Assembly (NCBI GenBank): GCA_947440575.1
Contig: CANETF010000021.1
Span: 1-36,805 of the forward strand
Length of the DNA stretch: 36,805 nt
Reading direction: 5' to 3'
DNA from: Verrucomicrobiaceae bacterium
GTDB taxonomy: Bacteria; Verrucomicrobiota; Verrucomicrobiia; Verrucomicrobiales; Verrucomicrobiaceae
Shown: positions 27,531-35,241 of the stretch, piece after piece
How positions within the stretch are numbered: the stretch's first letter is position 1
How the letters are laid out: the number at the start of each line of letters is the position of its first letter
Program-made: the position numbers and the translations under genes
Notes under the pieces: model-generated
What the model was told of the DNA's origin: nothing
Database searches by the model: none
What the model saw: the letters and a program-made list of their open reading frames with translations, nothing else

Positions 27531-27607
27531 AGATCAAAATGCGCCCAGATGTTGCCAGTGAGTCATTACGAAAAATCGGGCGCACCAAATTCAAATAGCA
27601 AGCCCGA

Positions 27608-28183
27608 TCAAATCAACCTCATCAAAGCCTCCCGCGCCTGCCGCTGCCACTTCCCCACATACGCAAACTTCGCCCGCAGCACCCGCATCGCCTCCATCGC
27701 CCTCCCAGCATCCCCTTCAGCCCGCAAAACATCCACCTCCACCAATCCCGCCTCCAACCCCTCACGCAACCCGTTCAACTCCTCCATTCGCTCCTCCAAC
27801 GCCTCCTGCACCCGCATCTGCTCCCCCATTAGCAACGCCTCCACCAGCGCGCTCGTCGCAGCCGACTTCTTATTCGCAAACGCCTCTACCCGCTGCAGCA
27901 CCGGTCCCAGCTTCATGAACACCTGCATCAGCCCCTCCTCCATCGGCACCGTCGCCCACACCGCCGACTCCTCCGGATGCTCCAACTCCAGCAAATGCTT
28001 CAACCGTCCCTCCGGCTCCCTTAGCATCTCATACGCCGCATTGATCTCCGCACTCAAAGCACCATCACCCCCCGCCTGATCCGGATGCACCGCCCGCCCA
28101 TGCTCAATCCACGCTCTCTTCAACACCTCCTCATCCAAAACCGCCCCCCGCTCCAATCCCAGTCGTTCAAAAGCATCCATCAT
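27608..28183 (-). CDS. HscB-like J-domain co-chaperone
   Basis: The 191-residue protein has a divergent N-terminal J domain with the HPD motif (RAVHPDQAGGDGALSAEINAAYEML) and a helical C-terminal half (about 80-191) like that of HscB, which brings the Fe-S scaffold IscU to HscA. An IscA-type gene lies 39 bases upstream on the same strand, which supports an Fe-S role. No zinc finger or Gly-rich region typical of DnaJ is seen. Two ATGs are adjacent at the start. The partner chaperone is not in the window. HscB is a probable rather than certain name. Confidence 0.82.
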   Translation of the reverse strand: MMDAFERLGLERGAVLDEEVLKRAWIEHGRAVHPDQAGGDGALSAEINAAYEMLREPEGRLKHLLELEHPEESAVWATVPMEEGLMQVFMKLGPVLQRVEAFANKKSAATSALVEALLMGEQMRVQEALEERMEELNGLREGLEAGLVEVDVLRAEGDAGRAMEAMRVLRAKFAYVGKWQRQAREALMRLI

Positions 28184-28222
28184 CGCTTCATCCGATCATT
28201 GATGCCTCAGCAAGCCTCCACC

Positions 28223-28588
28223 TCACGCCGAAAAACTCTCCCCGCAGGAGCACGTCACCACCGCGTTCGGATTCTTCACCTTGAACCCCCCGCTCTGCAA
28301 ATCATCGCTGTAATCCAACTCCGATCCCGACACAAACAGCGCGCTCTTCGGATCAATCACCACCCGCACCTCATTCGACGTCACCATGATGTCCCGGTTC
28401 ATCGGCCCATCCACCAAATCCATCTTGTATTGCAACCCCGAGCACCCTCCTCCAATCACCTTCACCCGCAGCGCCCCATTCTCCTCGCGTCCCTGCTTCT
28501 TCAGCAAACCGCGCAGCCGATTCGATGCATTCGGCAGCACCTTGATCAGCTTCTCGTTTCCAATCTTGTAGGCAATCGCAGTTTCCAT
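28223..28588 (-). CDS. IscA/ErpA-type iron-sulfur carrier
   Basis: The 121-residue A-type carrier has the three conserved cysteines: Cys49 in GGGCSGLQYKM, and Cys113 and Cys115 in TCSCGESFSA. The fold also includes VIDPKSALFVSGSELDYSDDL. These proteins receive Fe-S clusters from scaffolds and pass them to apo-enzymes. The ATG at 28588 is preceded by GGAAAGAGA. It is followed by the HscB-like gene and preceded by a Fur-family gene, making an Fe-S and metal-regulation group. IscA and ErpA cannot be told apart by eye. Confidence 0.93.
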   Translation of the reverse strand: METAIAYKIGNEKLIKVLPNASNRLRGLLKKQGREENGALRVKVIGGGCSGLQYKMDLVDGPMNRDIMVTSNEVRVVIDPKSALFVSGSELDYSDDLQSGGFKVKNPNAVVTCSCGESFSA

Positions 28589-28645
28589 GGAGTCAGTCTC
28601 TTTCCTTCAATAAAACGCCAGGCGTCAAACCCCAGCCTCATCGCA

Positions 28646-29125
28646 TCATGAGCACTTCGGACACAGTCCAAAAAATTCCAACTCGTGATACAACCCCGTA
28701 AATCCCGACTGCTTCGAAATCTGCTTTTCCAGCGCCTCCACCGGACACGAAATCTCCAGCCTCTGAATCTTCCCGCACTTCGTGCAAATCAAATAGTCGT
28801 TGTGATGCCCCGGAAACACCATCGTGTAATACGCCGCCCGATCATGCAGTCCCAGCCGACGCAAAATCCCCCGCTCCTCCAGCTTCATCAGCAACCGGTA
28901 AACCGTCGCCCGATCTGCCCCGCTGTGCAGGTGCTTCGACTCCGTCACATCCGCCAGCGTCATCGGTTGCCCCGCCTCAATCAAAATATGCAGCACATCA
29001 TTCAGCGCCCGCGTCCGCCTCAACCCCGTCGCCTTGCATCGCTCCACCGCCTGCTCGATCAAATCCACATTCGCACAATGACTGTGGGAATGCTTGCAGG
29101 GCGCGGGTTGGACAGGTGGCGGCAT
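28646..29125 (-). CDS. Fur-family metalloregulator
   Basis: The 159-residue protein has a winged-helix DNA-binding domain (ATGLRRTRALNDVLHILIEA; ADRATVYRLLMKLEERGILRR) and the family metal-binding region: HHND (107-110) plus two structural-zinc CxxC pairs, Cys114-Cys117 and Cys155-Cys158. The protein stops one residue after CPKC. Unusually, the N-terminus carries CKHSHSHC (residues 10-17), an added metal-binding-like patch. Fur, Zur or PerR specificity is not decidable. It is divergent from the hydroxyacid dehydrogenase gene, 74 bases away, and upstream of the IscA gene, which it may control if iron-responsive. Confidence 0.92.
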   Translation of the reverse strand: MPPPVQPAPCKHSHSHCANVDLIEQAVERCKATGLRRTRALNDVLHILIEAGQPMTLADVTESKHLHSGADRATVYRLLMKLEERGILRRLGLHDRAAYYTMVFPGHHNDYLICTKCGKIQRLEISCPVEALEKQISKQSGFTGLYHELEFFGLCPKCS

Positions 29126-29199
29126 GGTTGAAACAAAAAGCTTCCTTTCATTTCATCGACTTTCACCCCAAACTCAAGTCCTCGTTCACTTCTCGCATC

Positions 29200-30138
29200 A
29201 TGGCCCTCCCCACCGCCCTCGTCCTCGCTCCCCTGCCCCCCGCCATCCAACCGCTCCTGGAACAGCGTTTCCACTGCCTCCACGCCCCCTCCCCCGCCGC
29301 CCTCGAAACCGCCCTCACCGCTTCCCCCTACCCCATCCGCGCCCTCGTCGGCCACGGCAGCACCCAAGTTCCCGCCTCCCTCCTCGACCAGCTCCCCCAC
29401 CTCGAAATCATCACCCTCTGCGGCGTCGGCTACGACGGCGTCGACCTCCCCGCCTGCCGCGCCCGCGGCATCCGCCTCACCAACACCCCCGATGTCCTCA
29501 CCGACGATGTCGCAGACATCGCCACCGCCCTCGTCCTCCTCACCAGCCGCCGCCTCATCGAAGCGAACCGCTTCCTCCACCAAAACGCCTGGCCCCAAGG
29601 CCCCTTCCCTCTCGCCAGCGCCCTGCGCGGCAAAACCGCCGGCATCCTCGGCCTCGGCCGCATCGGCAAAGCCATCGCCACCCGCCTCACCGCCCTCGGC
29701 ATGACCATCGCCTACCACAGCCGCCACCCCCAGCCCGTCCCCCACACCTACCCCCCCTCCCTCATCGACCTCGCCACCGCCTCCGACTTCCTCATCCTCG
29801 CCTGCCCCGGCGGCCCCGCCACGCATCACCTCGTCGACGCCACCATCCTCTCCGCCCTCGGCCCCACCGGCACCCTCATCAATATCGCCCGCGGCTCCGT
29901 CGTCGATGAAGCCGCCCTCATCCACGCCCTCGAGTCAAATCTCATCCACAATGTCGGACTCGACGTCTTCGAACACGAGCCCCATCTTCCACCCGCCCTC
30001 ATCAACCATCCCCGCGCTGTCCTCCTCCCTCACGTCGGCAGCGCCACCACCGAAACCCGCACCGCCATGGGCCAACTCTGCCTCGACAACCTCGACGCCC
30101 ACTTCGCGCAAAAGCCCCTCCTCACCCCCGTCATCTGA
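29200..30138 (+). CDS. D-2-hydroxyacid dehydrogenase
   Basis: The 312-residue NAD(P)-dependent enzyme has the dehydrogenase fold GILGLGRIGKAIATRL (about 149-164) and the three catalytic residues of the family: Arg in NIARGSVVDE, Glu in DVFEHEP, and His in LLPHVGSAT. SRHPQP just past the second beta strand suggests NADPH preference (Arg after Ser; inference). Likely substrates are glyoxylate, hydroxypyruvate or 2-keto acids. The ATG at 29200 is chosen over an upstream in-frame ATG at 29116 because homology starts there and the upstream part overlaps the Fur gene. The racemase-like gene follows five bases after its stop. Confidence 0.92.
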   Translation: MALPTALVLAPLPPAIQPLLEQRFHCLHAPSPAALETALTASPYPIRALVGHGSTQVPASLLDQLPHLEIITLCGVGYDGVDLPACRARGIRLTNTPDVLTDDVADIATALVLLTSRRLIEANRFLHQNAWPQGPFPLASALRGKTAGILGLGRIGKAIATRLTALGMTIAYHSRHPQPVPHTYPPSLIDLATASDFLILACPGGPATHHLVDATILSALGPTGTLINIARGSVVDEAALIHALESNLIHNVGLDVFEHEPHLPPALINHPRAVLLPHVGSATTETRTAMGQLCLDNLDAHFAQKPLLTPVI

Positions 30139-30143
30139 TCCCC

Positions 30144-31415
30144 ATGCGCACCCTCGTTTTCCTCGCCGCCGCTCTTCTCGCTCAAGCCGATCCCGTCCTG
30201 GAAAAAGTCGTCTCCCACGTCAAATCCCATCCCACCGGCGACGTCCCCTTCTCTCTGGACATCACTTTCACCTCCAAGGACACGCCCGACCTCCCCATCG
30301 GCGTGTTCGACTCCGGCATCGGCGGCCTCACCGTCCTCGAAGAAATCCTCAAAATCGACACCTTCCACAACGACTCCCTCGCCCCCGGACCCGACGGCCG
30401 TCCCGACTTCGAAAACGAACGCTTCATCTACTTTGGCGATCAAGCCAACATGCCCTACGGCAACTACTCCGCCGAAAACAACCTCCCCTACCTCCGCGAA
30501 CTCATCCTCAAAGACGCCCTCTTCCTCCTCGGCAATCGCCACGACTCCACCGACCCCGCCTCCCCCACTCCCCAACCCAAACCCTCCGTCAAAGCCCTCG
30601 TCATCGCCTGCAACACCGCCACCGCCTACGGCCTCGAAGACCTCCGCGCCCTCATCAAAGAATTGAACCTCTCCATCCCCGTCGTCGGCGTCGTCGAAGC
30701 CGGCGCCCGCGGCCTCCTCTCCGCTCCCGAAGACGGCAGCGTCGCCGTCTTCGCCACCGTCGGCACCTGCTCCAGCGGCGCCTACCCCAAAGCCATCCAA
30801 AGCACCCGCGGCCTCGCCGGACGCCCCGCCGCCACCATCACCCAATTCGGCAGCCCCGCCCTCGCCGGCGTCATCGAAGGCGACCCCGCCTTTGCCACTT
30901 CCCTCGCCGACCAAATCGCCGCCGATGTCAAATCCCTCGTCGACACCCATCGCACCACCCACCCCAACGGCCCGCCCCTGCAAAAAATCATCCTCGGCTG
31001 CACCCATTTCCCCCTTGCCAAAAAAGACATCGACTCCGCCTTCGCCACCCTCCACAGCGATCCCGCCTACACCCCTCACATCGCCCCCACGCTCACCTAC
31101 GTGAACCCAGCCGAATGGACCGCCAAAGAACTCTTCCGCGCCCTCGCCTCCACCCGCCTCCGACACAAACCCGGCACCCCGTTCGTCACCGAAAAAGACC
31201 TCTTCTTCCTCTCCGTCCCCAACCCCCAATTCCCCGGCATCCAACTCACCGAAACCGGCGCCCTCGACCACGCCTACAAATACCGCCGCCAGCCCGGCCA
31301 CCTCGACCGCCAGGACACCCTCAACATCCCCATGACCCCCGAAAAACTCCCCCCCACCTCCCGCCACCTCATCCAATCCCGCCTCCCCACCACCTGGTCC
31401 CGCCTCAACCCCTGA
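30144..31415 (+). CDS. Glutamate racemase-like protein with signal peptide
   Basis: The 423-residue protein carries the MurI motifs: GVFDSGIGGLTV (Asp56, Ser57), YFGDQANMPYG, ACNTATA with Cys156, and LGCTHFPL with Cys286. Both catalytic cysteines and flanking residues are intact, so racemase activity on Glu or Asp is expected. Two features are unusual. It begins MRTLVFLAAALLAQADP, a plausible signal peptide, whereas MurI acts in the cytoplasm. It is about 150 residues longer than typical MurI (about 270), with an N-terminal extension of about 50 residues, internal insertions and a C-terminal tail (about 340-423). It sits five bases after the D-2-hydroxyacid dehydrogenase. A second cytoplasmic MurI elsewhere would be expected. 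Location is inferred. Confidence 0.87.
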   Translation: MRTLVFLAAALLAQADPVLEKVVSHVKSHPTGDVPFSLDITFTSKDTPDLPIGVFDSGIGGLTVLEEILKIDTFHNDSLAPGPDGRPDFENERFIYFGDQANMPYGNYSAENNLPYLRELILKDALFLLGNRHDSTDPASPTPQPKPSVKALVIACNTATAYGLEDLRALIKELNLSIPVVGVVEAGARGLLSAPEDGSVAVFATVGTCSSGAYPKAIQSTRGLAGRPAATITQFGSPALAGVIEGDPAFATSLADQIAADVKSLVDTHRTTHPNGPPLQKIILGCTHFPLAKKDIDSAFATLHSDPAYTPHIAPTLTYVNPAEWTAKELFRALASTRLRHKPGTPFVTEKDLFFLSVPNPQFPGIQLTETGALDHAYKYRRQPGHLDRQDTLNIPMTPEKLPPTSRHLIQSRLPTTWSRLNP

Positions 31416-31485
31416 CCCTCATTCGCCCACTGCCTCCATCCCTCCCCTCTGCGCCTCTAAACCTCTCTGCACCTCTGCGTGCCCC
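31416..31485. repeat. CCTCTGCGCCTCT-like degenerate repeat
   Basis: The spacer between convergent genes contains several CCTCTGC/CCTCT units (TCTGCGCCTCTAAACCTC, then CTCTGCACCTCTGCGTG). It is a degenerate low-complexity repeat rather than a gene; no terminator hairpin is obvious. Confidence 0.5.
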
Positions 31486-31986
31486 TCACCGCTCAAAGCT
31501 TCCCACCCGCCCCGCCAACTCATCATGGTGCACCATCACCACCTTCCAATCCCAAGGCCACCGCCCCTTCTTGTGCCAGTCAAACACCCACGGCTCCTTC
31601 ATCCCGTTCACCGTGCTCATCACAACCTCGCTATACCCCGCCCCCTTCCCCTCCAGCTTGATCCGGCACTGCACCATCCCCACATTATGCACCGCCCACA
31701 CCTCCGTCACTTCATGCGTGATCGTTAGCGAAAAAAAGTGCGCCAACGCCTGCCGTCCATCGCCCACCGCCGACTCCGGATCGTGCCCCGTCTCATCCAC
31801 GTAATCCATCGTCAGCATCCCCTTCACCGCGTCCCAATCCCGACGCTCCACCGCCCGAATCAACTTCTCCTGCGCATCCAGCACCTGCTCCTCCAACGAC
31901 CGCCCAAACACCCCCACCGCCGTCCACCCCAGCCAAAGCACCAAAGCCACCAGCAATCCCAAAACCAAATTTCGCCGCGTCAACAT
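31486..31986 (-). CDS. Membrane-anchored NTF2/SnoaL-like protein
   Basis: The 166-residue protein has one N-terminal hydrophobic segment (LVLGLLVALVLWLGWTAVGVF), which should anchor it, followed by an NTF2-like domain (EEQVLDAQEKLIRAVERRDW; a final WPWDWKVVMVHHDELAG). NTF2-like domains are used as binding pockets, so function cannot be told from fold. The gene is convergent with the racemase-like gene and downstream of the uvrD-type helicase on the same strand, 117 bases away. No family-specific motif was recognised. Confidence 0.8.
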   Translation of the reverse strand: MLTRRNLVLGLLVALVLWLGWTAVGVFGRSLEEQVLDAQEKLIRAVERRDWDAVKGMLTMDYVDETGHDPESAVGDGRQALAHFFSLTITHEVTEVWAVHNVGMVQCRIKLEGKGAGYSEVVMSTVNGMKEPWVFDWHKKGRWPWDWKVVMVHHDELAGRVGSFER

Positions 31987-32065
31987 CCCCTCCCTCTATC
32001 AAATCCCCCACCCCCTGTCACCCCCTAATCCTCACACTCCCCATCACCCTCGTCCTCGCCTCAAA

Positions 32066-32096
32066 AACCGAGAACCGAGAACCGAGAACCGAGAAC
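32066..32096. repeat. AACCGAG heptamer array
   Basis: The heptamer AACCGAG is repeated about 4.4 times (32066-32096), ending eight bases from the stop of the helicase gene. It resembles the AATCCGC array at 24239, also 7 bases and also beside a stop codon. Confidence 0.9.
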
Positions 32097-32103
32097 AAAA
32101 ACC

Positions 32104-34113
32104 TCACCACGCCGACCGCACATTCCAAGCCTCATACAAATCCCCCGACAAATCCGCCACAAACCGCGACGGACGCTGCAACACATCCCCATCACGCGCC
32201 TGATGCCAGATGAGCGGATAAATCAAATACAACTCATCCTTCGCCCGCGTCACCGTCACATAAAACAACCGCCGCTCCTCCTCTTCCCCGCCCTCCTCCA
32301 CCGCCCGACTGTGCGGAAACATCCCGTCCGCCAGCCACACCGCAAACACCACCTTCCACTCCAATCCCTTCGCCTGATGCGCCGTCGTCAGCGTCACCGC
32401 CTCCTTCTCCGCCTGCTCATCCCCCGGCTTGTTGTCCGTGTCCACCCCCGACAGCAGCGCCAGCTGACTCAAAAACTCCGTCACATCCTGGAACCGCTCA
32501 CTGAACGAACTCAGACTCTCCAGATCCTGCATCCGTTGCTCGAAGTTCTGAAACTTCGTCTTCATGTACTCCTCATACACCCCGTCCACCACACTCCGAA
32601 TCATCAACGCCGGCAGCGCCAGTTTGCCCGCCTCATCCACCAGCTCCTCCAGCGTCCACGCAAACTGCTCCCACACCTGCGCCGCCTTCTTCGGCACCTT
32701 CATCCCATGCAGCGCCGCATGCAGCGCCTCCTTCCCCAGATCCGCCCCCGACGCCGCACTCTTCAGCCACTCATTCCACATCTTCATCGCACTCGCAGTC
32801 CCCACCCCCGGCACCAAACGCACCAACCTCAAAAAACTCACCTCATCCTGTCGGTTCGCCGCAAACTTCATGAACGCCGCCACATCCTTCACATGCGCCT
32901 GCTCGAAGAATCGCAACCCGCTCGTGATCTGAAACGGAATGCCCCGATTCGTCAGCTCCATCTGGATGTCCAGTGAGTGATAATGCGCCCGATAAATCAC
33001 CGCGATTTCATTCAACTCCATCCCCTCATCCAACAGCTCTAAAATCCGCTGCCCCACAAACGAAGCCTGCGCCTGCGGATTGTCCAGCACCACCAGCGCA
33101 GGTAACATCTTGCCCCCTTCCCGATCCGCCCTCAGCTCCTTCCGAATCTGCCCCCGATTCTCCGCGATCACTGCATTCGCCAAATCCAACACCTCCGGCA
33201 CCGACCGATAGTTCACCTCAATCTTGTGCACCACCGCCTTCGGATACCGCTCCTGAAAATTCAAAATGTGCCCCACATCCGCGCCTCGCCACGAGTAAAT
33301 GCTCTGCGCATCATCCCCCACCACCATCAGATTCCCACCCGGCCCCGCCAACAAATCCACCAGCTCGCACTGCAGCAAATTCGTGTCCTGAAACTCATCC
33401 ACCAGCACAAACTGAAACTGCCGCTGAAACCGCGCCCGCACCTCCTCATTCTCCTTCAGCAACTGCACCGTCTTCGACAGCAAATCATCAAAGTCCATGC
33501 TGTTCGTCTCCTTCTTCTTCGCCTCATACAGCTCCCGCAAATGCTGAATCTGCCCCGCCACCTTGTCGAAGTAAGGGAACCTCGCCGCCAGCACCTCGTT
33601 CACATCGCACAGCGTGTTCTCCGCCAGCGAAAAAATCTCCGCCAGCACCTCCGCTTTCGGCATCCGAAAACTCGTCACATCGATCCCGCTCGACCCCACC
33701 ACCGCATCCATCAGCCCCTTCTGATCCTCCCGATCCATGATCGAAAACCCCTTCCGAAAACCCACCAACTCAGCGTGATGCCTCAGCAACCGATTCCCAA
33801 TCGAGTGAAACGTCCCCCCCCACAACTGCCGCGTCTCCACCGGCACCAACGCCTGCACCCGCTCCAGCATCTCACGCGCCGCCTTGTTCGTGAAGGTCAG
33901 TAGCAAAATGTTGTCCGGCTGAATCCCATTGTCCAAAAGGTAAGCCACTCGATACGTCAACGTCCGCGTCTTACCCGACCCCGCACCCGCAATCACCAAC
34001 GCCTGCCCCGGCGGACTCGTCACCGCCGCATGCTGCTGCGCATTCAGCTCCTTCGCATAATCAATGCGCGTCAGCCGATCCGTTTTCCGGTGCAGTTGGT
34101 ACTCTCTCGCCAT
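32104..34113 (-). CDS. UvrD/Rep/PcrA-type DNA helicase
   Basis: This 669-residue superfamily 1A 3'-5' helicase has all motifs: Q motif LNAQQHAAV, Walker A AGAGSGKT (42-49), LLTFTNKAAREM, Walker B VDEFQDTN, GDDAQSIYSWRG, IEVNYRS, LTTAHQAKGLEWKVVF and ERRLFYVTVTRAKDEL. It unwinds DNA in repair, replication restart or plasmid replication. It is shorter than UvrD (about 720) and lacks the C-terminal extension, resembling Rep. ATG at 34113 is clear. No operon partner is close. Assignment to Rep, PcrA or UvrD cannot be made by eye. Confidence 0.94.
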   Translation of the reverse strand: MAREYQLHRKTDRLTRIDYAKELNAQQHAAVTSPPGQALVIAGAGSGKTRTLTYRVAYLLDNGIQPDNILLLTFTNKAAREMLERVQALVPVETRQLWGGTFHSIGNRLLRHHAELVGFRKGFSIMDREDQKGLMDAVVGSSGIDVTSFRMPKAEVLAEIFSLAENTLCDVNEVLAARFPYFDKVAGQIQHLRELYEAKKKETNSMDFDDLLSKTVQLLKENEEVRARFQRQFQFVLVDEFQDTNLLQCELVDLLAGPGGNLMVVGDDAQSIYSWRGADVGHILNFQERYPKAVVHKIEVNYRSVPEVLDLANAVIAENRGQIRKELRADREGGKMLPALVVLDNPQAQASFVGQRILELLDEGMELNEIAVIYRAHYHSLDIQMELTNRGIPFQITSGLRFFEQAHVKDVAAFMKFAANRQDEVSFLRLVRLVPGVGTASAMKMWNEWLKSAASGADLGKEALHAALHGMKVPKKAAQVWEQFAWTLEELVDEAGKLALPALMIRSVVDGVYEEYMKTKFQNFEQRMQDLESLSSFSERFQDVTEFLSQLALLSGVDTDNKPGDEQAEKEAVTLTTAHQAKGLEWKVVFAVWLADGMFPHSRAVEEGGEEEERRLFYVTVTRAKDELYLIYPLIWHQARDGDVLQRPSRFVADLSGDLYEAWNVRSAW

Positions 34114-34158
34114 CCCCCATCAAACCCAGACCCGCCCCCAACGCAACCCTTCACCCAC

Positions 34159-34187
34159 GTAGGCGCATTCGCCAGAATGCGTTTCCC
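34159..34187. repeat. 4-base-loop palindrome, second copy
   Basis: CGCATTC (34164-34170), loop GCCA, GAATGCG (34175-34181), flanked by GTAGG and TTTCCC. Compared with 25901-25928 the fifth stem pair is T·A rather than C·G, so both sides changed together. It lies in the divergent spacer between the helicase and EF-hand genes (34114-34303), which otherwise shows no gene. Confidence 0.9.
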
Positions 34188-34303
34188 ACCACAATTTTTC
34201 ATCCCCTCCGCAACCATTCGCCACACCCCCGGTTACACTTCCCGTCACAAGGACTGGCCCCTCATATGACCGGCCCCAGCCCCAACCTCCAAACCACCAC
34301 ATC

Positions 34304-35122
34304 ATGAAAATCAAATCCACCCTCCTCTTCGGCGCCCTCCTCGCCACCACCAGCTTCGGCCAGGACGGCGACCGCCCGCGTCCCCCTGGCGGCCCCGGCG
34401 GACCCGAAGGCCGCAACCCCGCCGACATGCTCAAACGCTCCGACACCGACGGCGATGGCAAAGTCAGCAAAGACGAGTTCATCAAAGCCCGCGCCGCCGA
34501 AATGGAAGAAGCCTTCGCCCGCATCGACGCCAACACTGACGGCTTCGTCGATGAAGCCGAAGTCTCTCAAATCGCCGAACGCATGCGCGCCGCTGGCGGA
34601 CGCGGCGGCCCCGAAGGCATGCGCCGCCCAGACGGCGAAGGCATGCGTCGTCCCGAAGGCGACAGCGGCTTCCGTCGCCCACCCGAAGAAGGTGGCCCTC
34701 GTCCAGACGGCGACCGCCCTGAAGGCGAAGGCATGCGCCGCCCAGAAGGTGGCCCTCGCCCAGACGGCGACCGTCCCGAAGGTGGACCCCGCCCTGAAGG
34801 CGGCCCTCGCCCCGAAGGCGCCGCCGCCTTCATGGAACAGGCCTTTGGTCGCATGGACCAGGACGGCAACGGCCAACTCTCCCGTGAAGAATTCACCCAA
34901 GGCATGGCCAAAATGCGCGAAATGATGGGCCGTGGTGGCATGTCTCGCGGCGAAGGCCCTGGCGGCGCCCCCGGCGCAGGCCGCCCTCCCGGCGGTGGCG
35001 GTGAAGGCGGCTTCCGTCGCCCCCCTCAACAAGGCGGCGAAGGCTCCGGCAAACCCCGCCCCCCTCTCGAAGGCGAAGGCGACAAACCCGCCCCCGCCCC
35101 TGAGAAAAAAGGCGACGCCTGA
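34304..35122 (+). CDS. Secreted EF-hand protein with Gly/Pro/Arg-rich repeats
   Basis: The 272-residue exported protein has a signal peptide (MKIKSTLLFGALLATTSFGQ). Three EF-hand loops are visible: DTDGDGKVSKDE (47-58), DANTDGFVDEAE (75-86) and DQDGNGQLSREE (185-196), each with acidic residues at positions 1, 3 and 5 (or Asn) and Glu at 12. Between the second and third loops, about residues 100-170, runs a repeat of GPRPDGDRPEGG / GMRRPEG units. The C-terminal third is also Gly/Pro/Arg rich. It should bind calcium outside the cytoplasm; the role is unknown. A strong terminator follows at 35158. The repeat region may vary in copy number. Confidence 0.9.
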   Translation: MKIKSTLLFGALLATTSFGQDGDRPRPPGGPGGPEGRNPADMLKRSDTDGDGKVSKDEFIKARAAEMEEAFARIDANTDGFVDEAEVSQIAERMRAAGGRGGPEGMRRPDGEGMRRPEGDSGFRRPPEEGGPRPDGDRPEGEGMRRPEGGPRPDGDRPEGGPRPEGGPRPEGAAAFMEQAFGRMDQDGNGQLSREEFTQGMAKMREMMGRGGMSRGEGPGGAPGAGRPPGGGGEGGFRRPPQQGGEGSGKPRPPLEGEGDKPAPAPEKKGDA

Positions 35123-35157
35123 TTCCTCCCCTTCTCCATCTCAATCCAAACATCTCG

Positions 35158-35190
35158 ACGGAGAGCCCTCACCGGCTCTCCGTTTTGTTT
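35158..35190 (+). terminator. Rho-independent terminator after the EF-hand gene
   Basis: A perfect 10-bp stem ACGGAGAGCC/GGCTCTCCGT (35158-35167/35174-35183) with loop CTCACC is followed by TTTTGTTTG (the first T lies in the stem). It separates the EF-hand gene from dihydroorotase. Confidence 0.92.
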
Positions 35191-35241
35191 GTCACACCCC
35201 CTTGATTTCCCCTCCCAAACCGCCCACCATCGTCCCCATTC

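Noticed and set aside
27540..27584. TGCGCCC / GGGCGCA inverted repeat as an hscB terminator
   Set aside because: The arms are 31 bases apart and there is no T-run in the right place, so a terminator is not supported.
29059..29925. Long Gly/Glu/Asp-rich open frame opposite the hydroxyacid dehydrogenase
   Set aside because: It is a strand-bias shadow; the + strand frame has all catalytic motifs.
30030..31376. 448-residue open frame opposite the racemase-like gene
   Set aside because: Same shadow effect; the composition is Gly/Glu/Val-dominated and the + strand has MurI motifs.
29906..31804. 632-residue + strand frame overlapping the racemase-like gene
   Set aside because: It is an out-of-frame reading, mostly Arg, Pro and His, typical of C-rich DNA; no domain is present.
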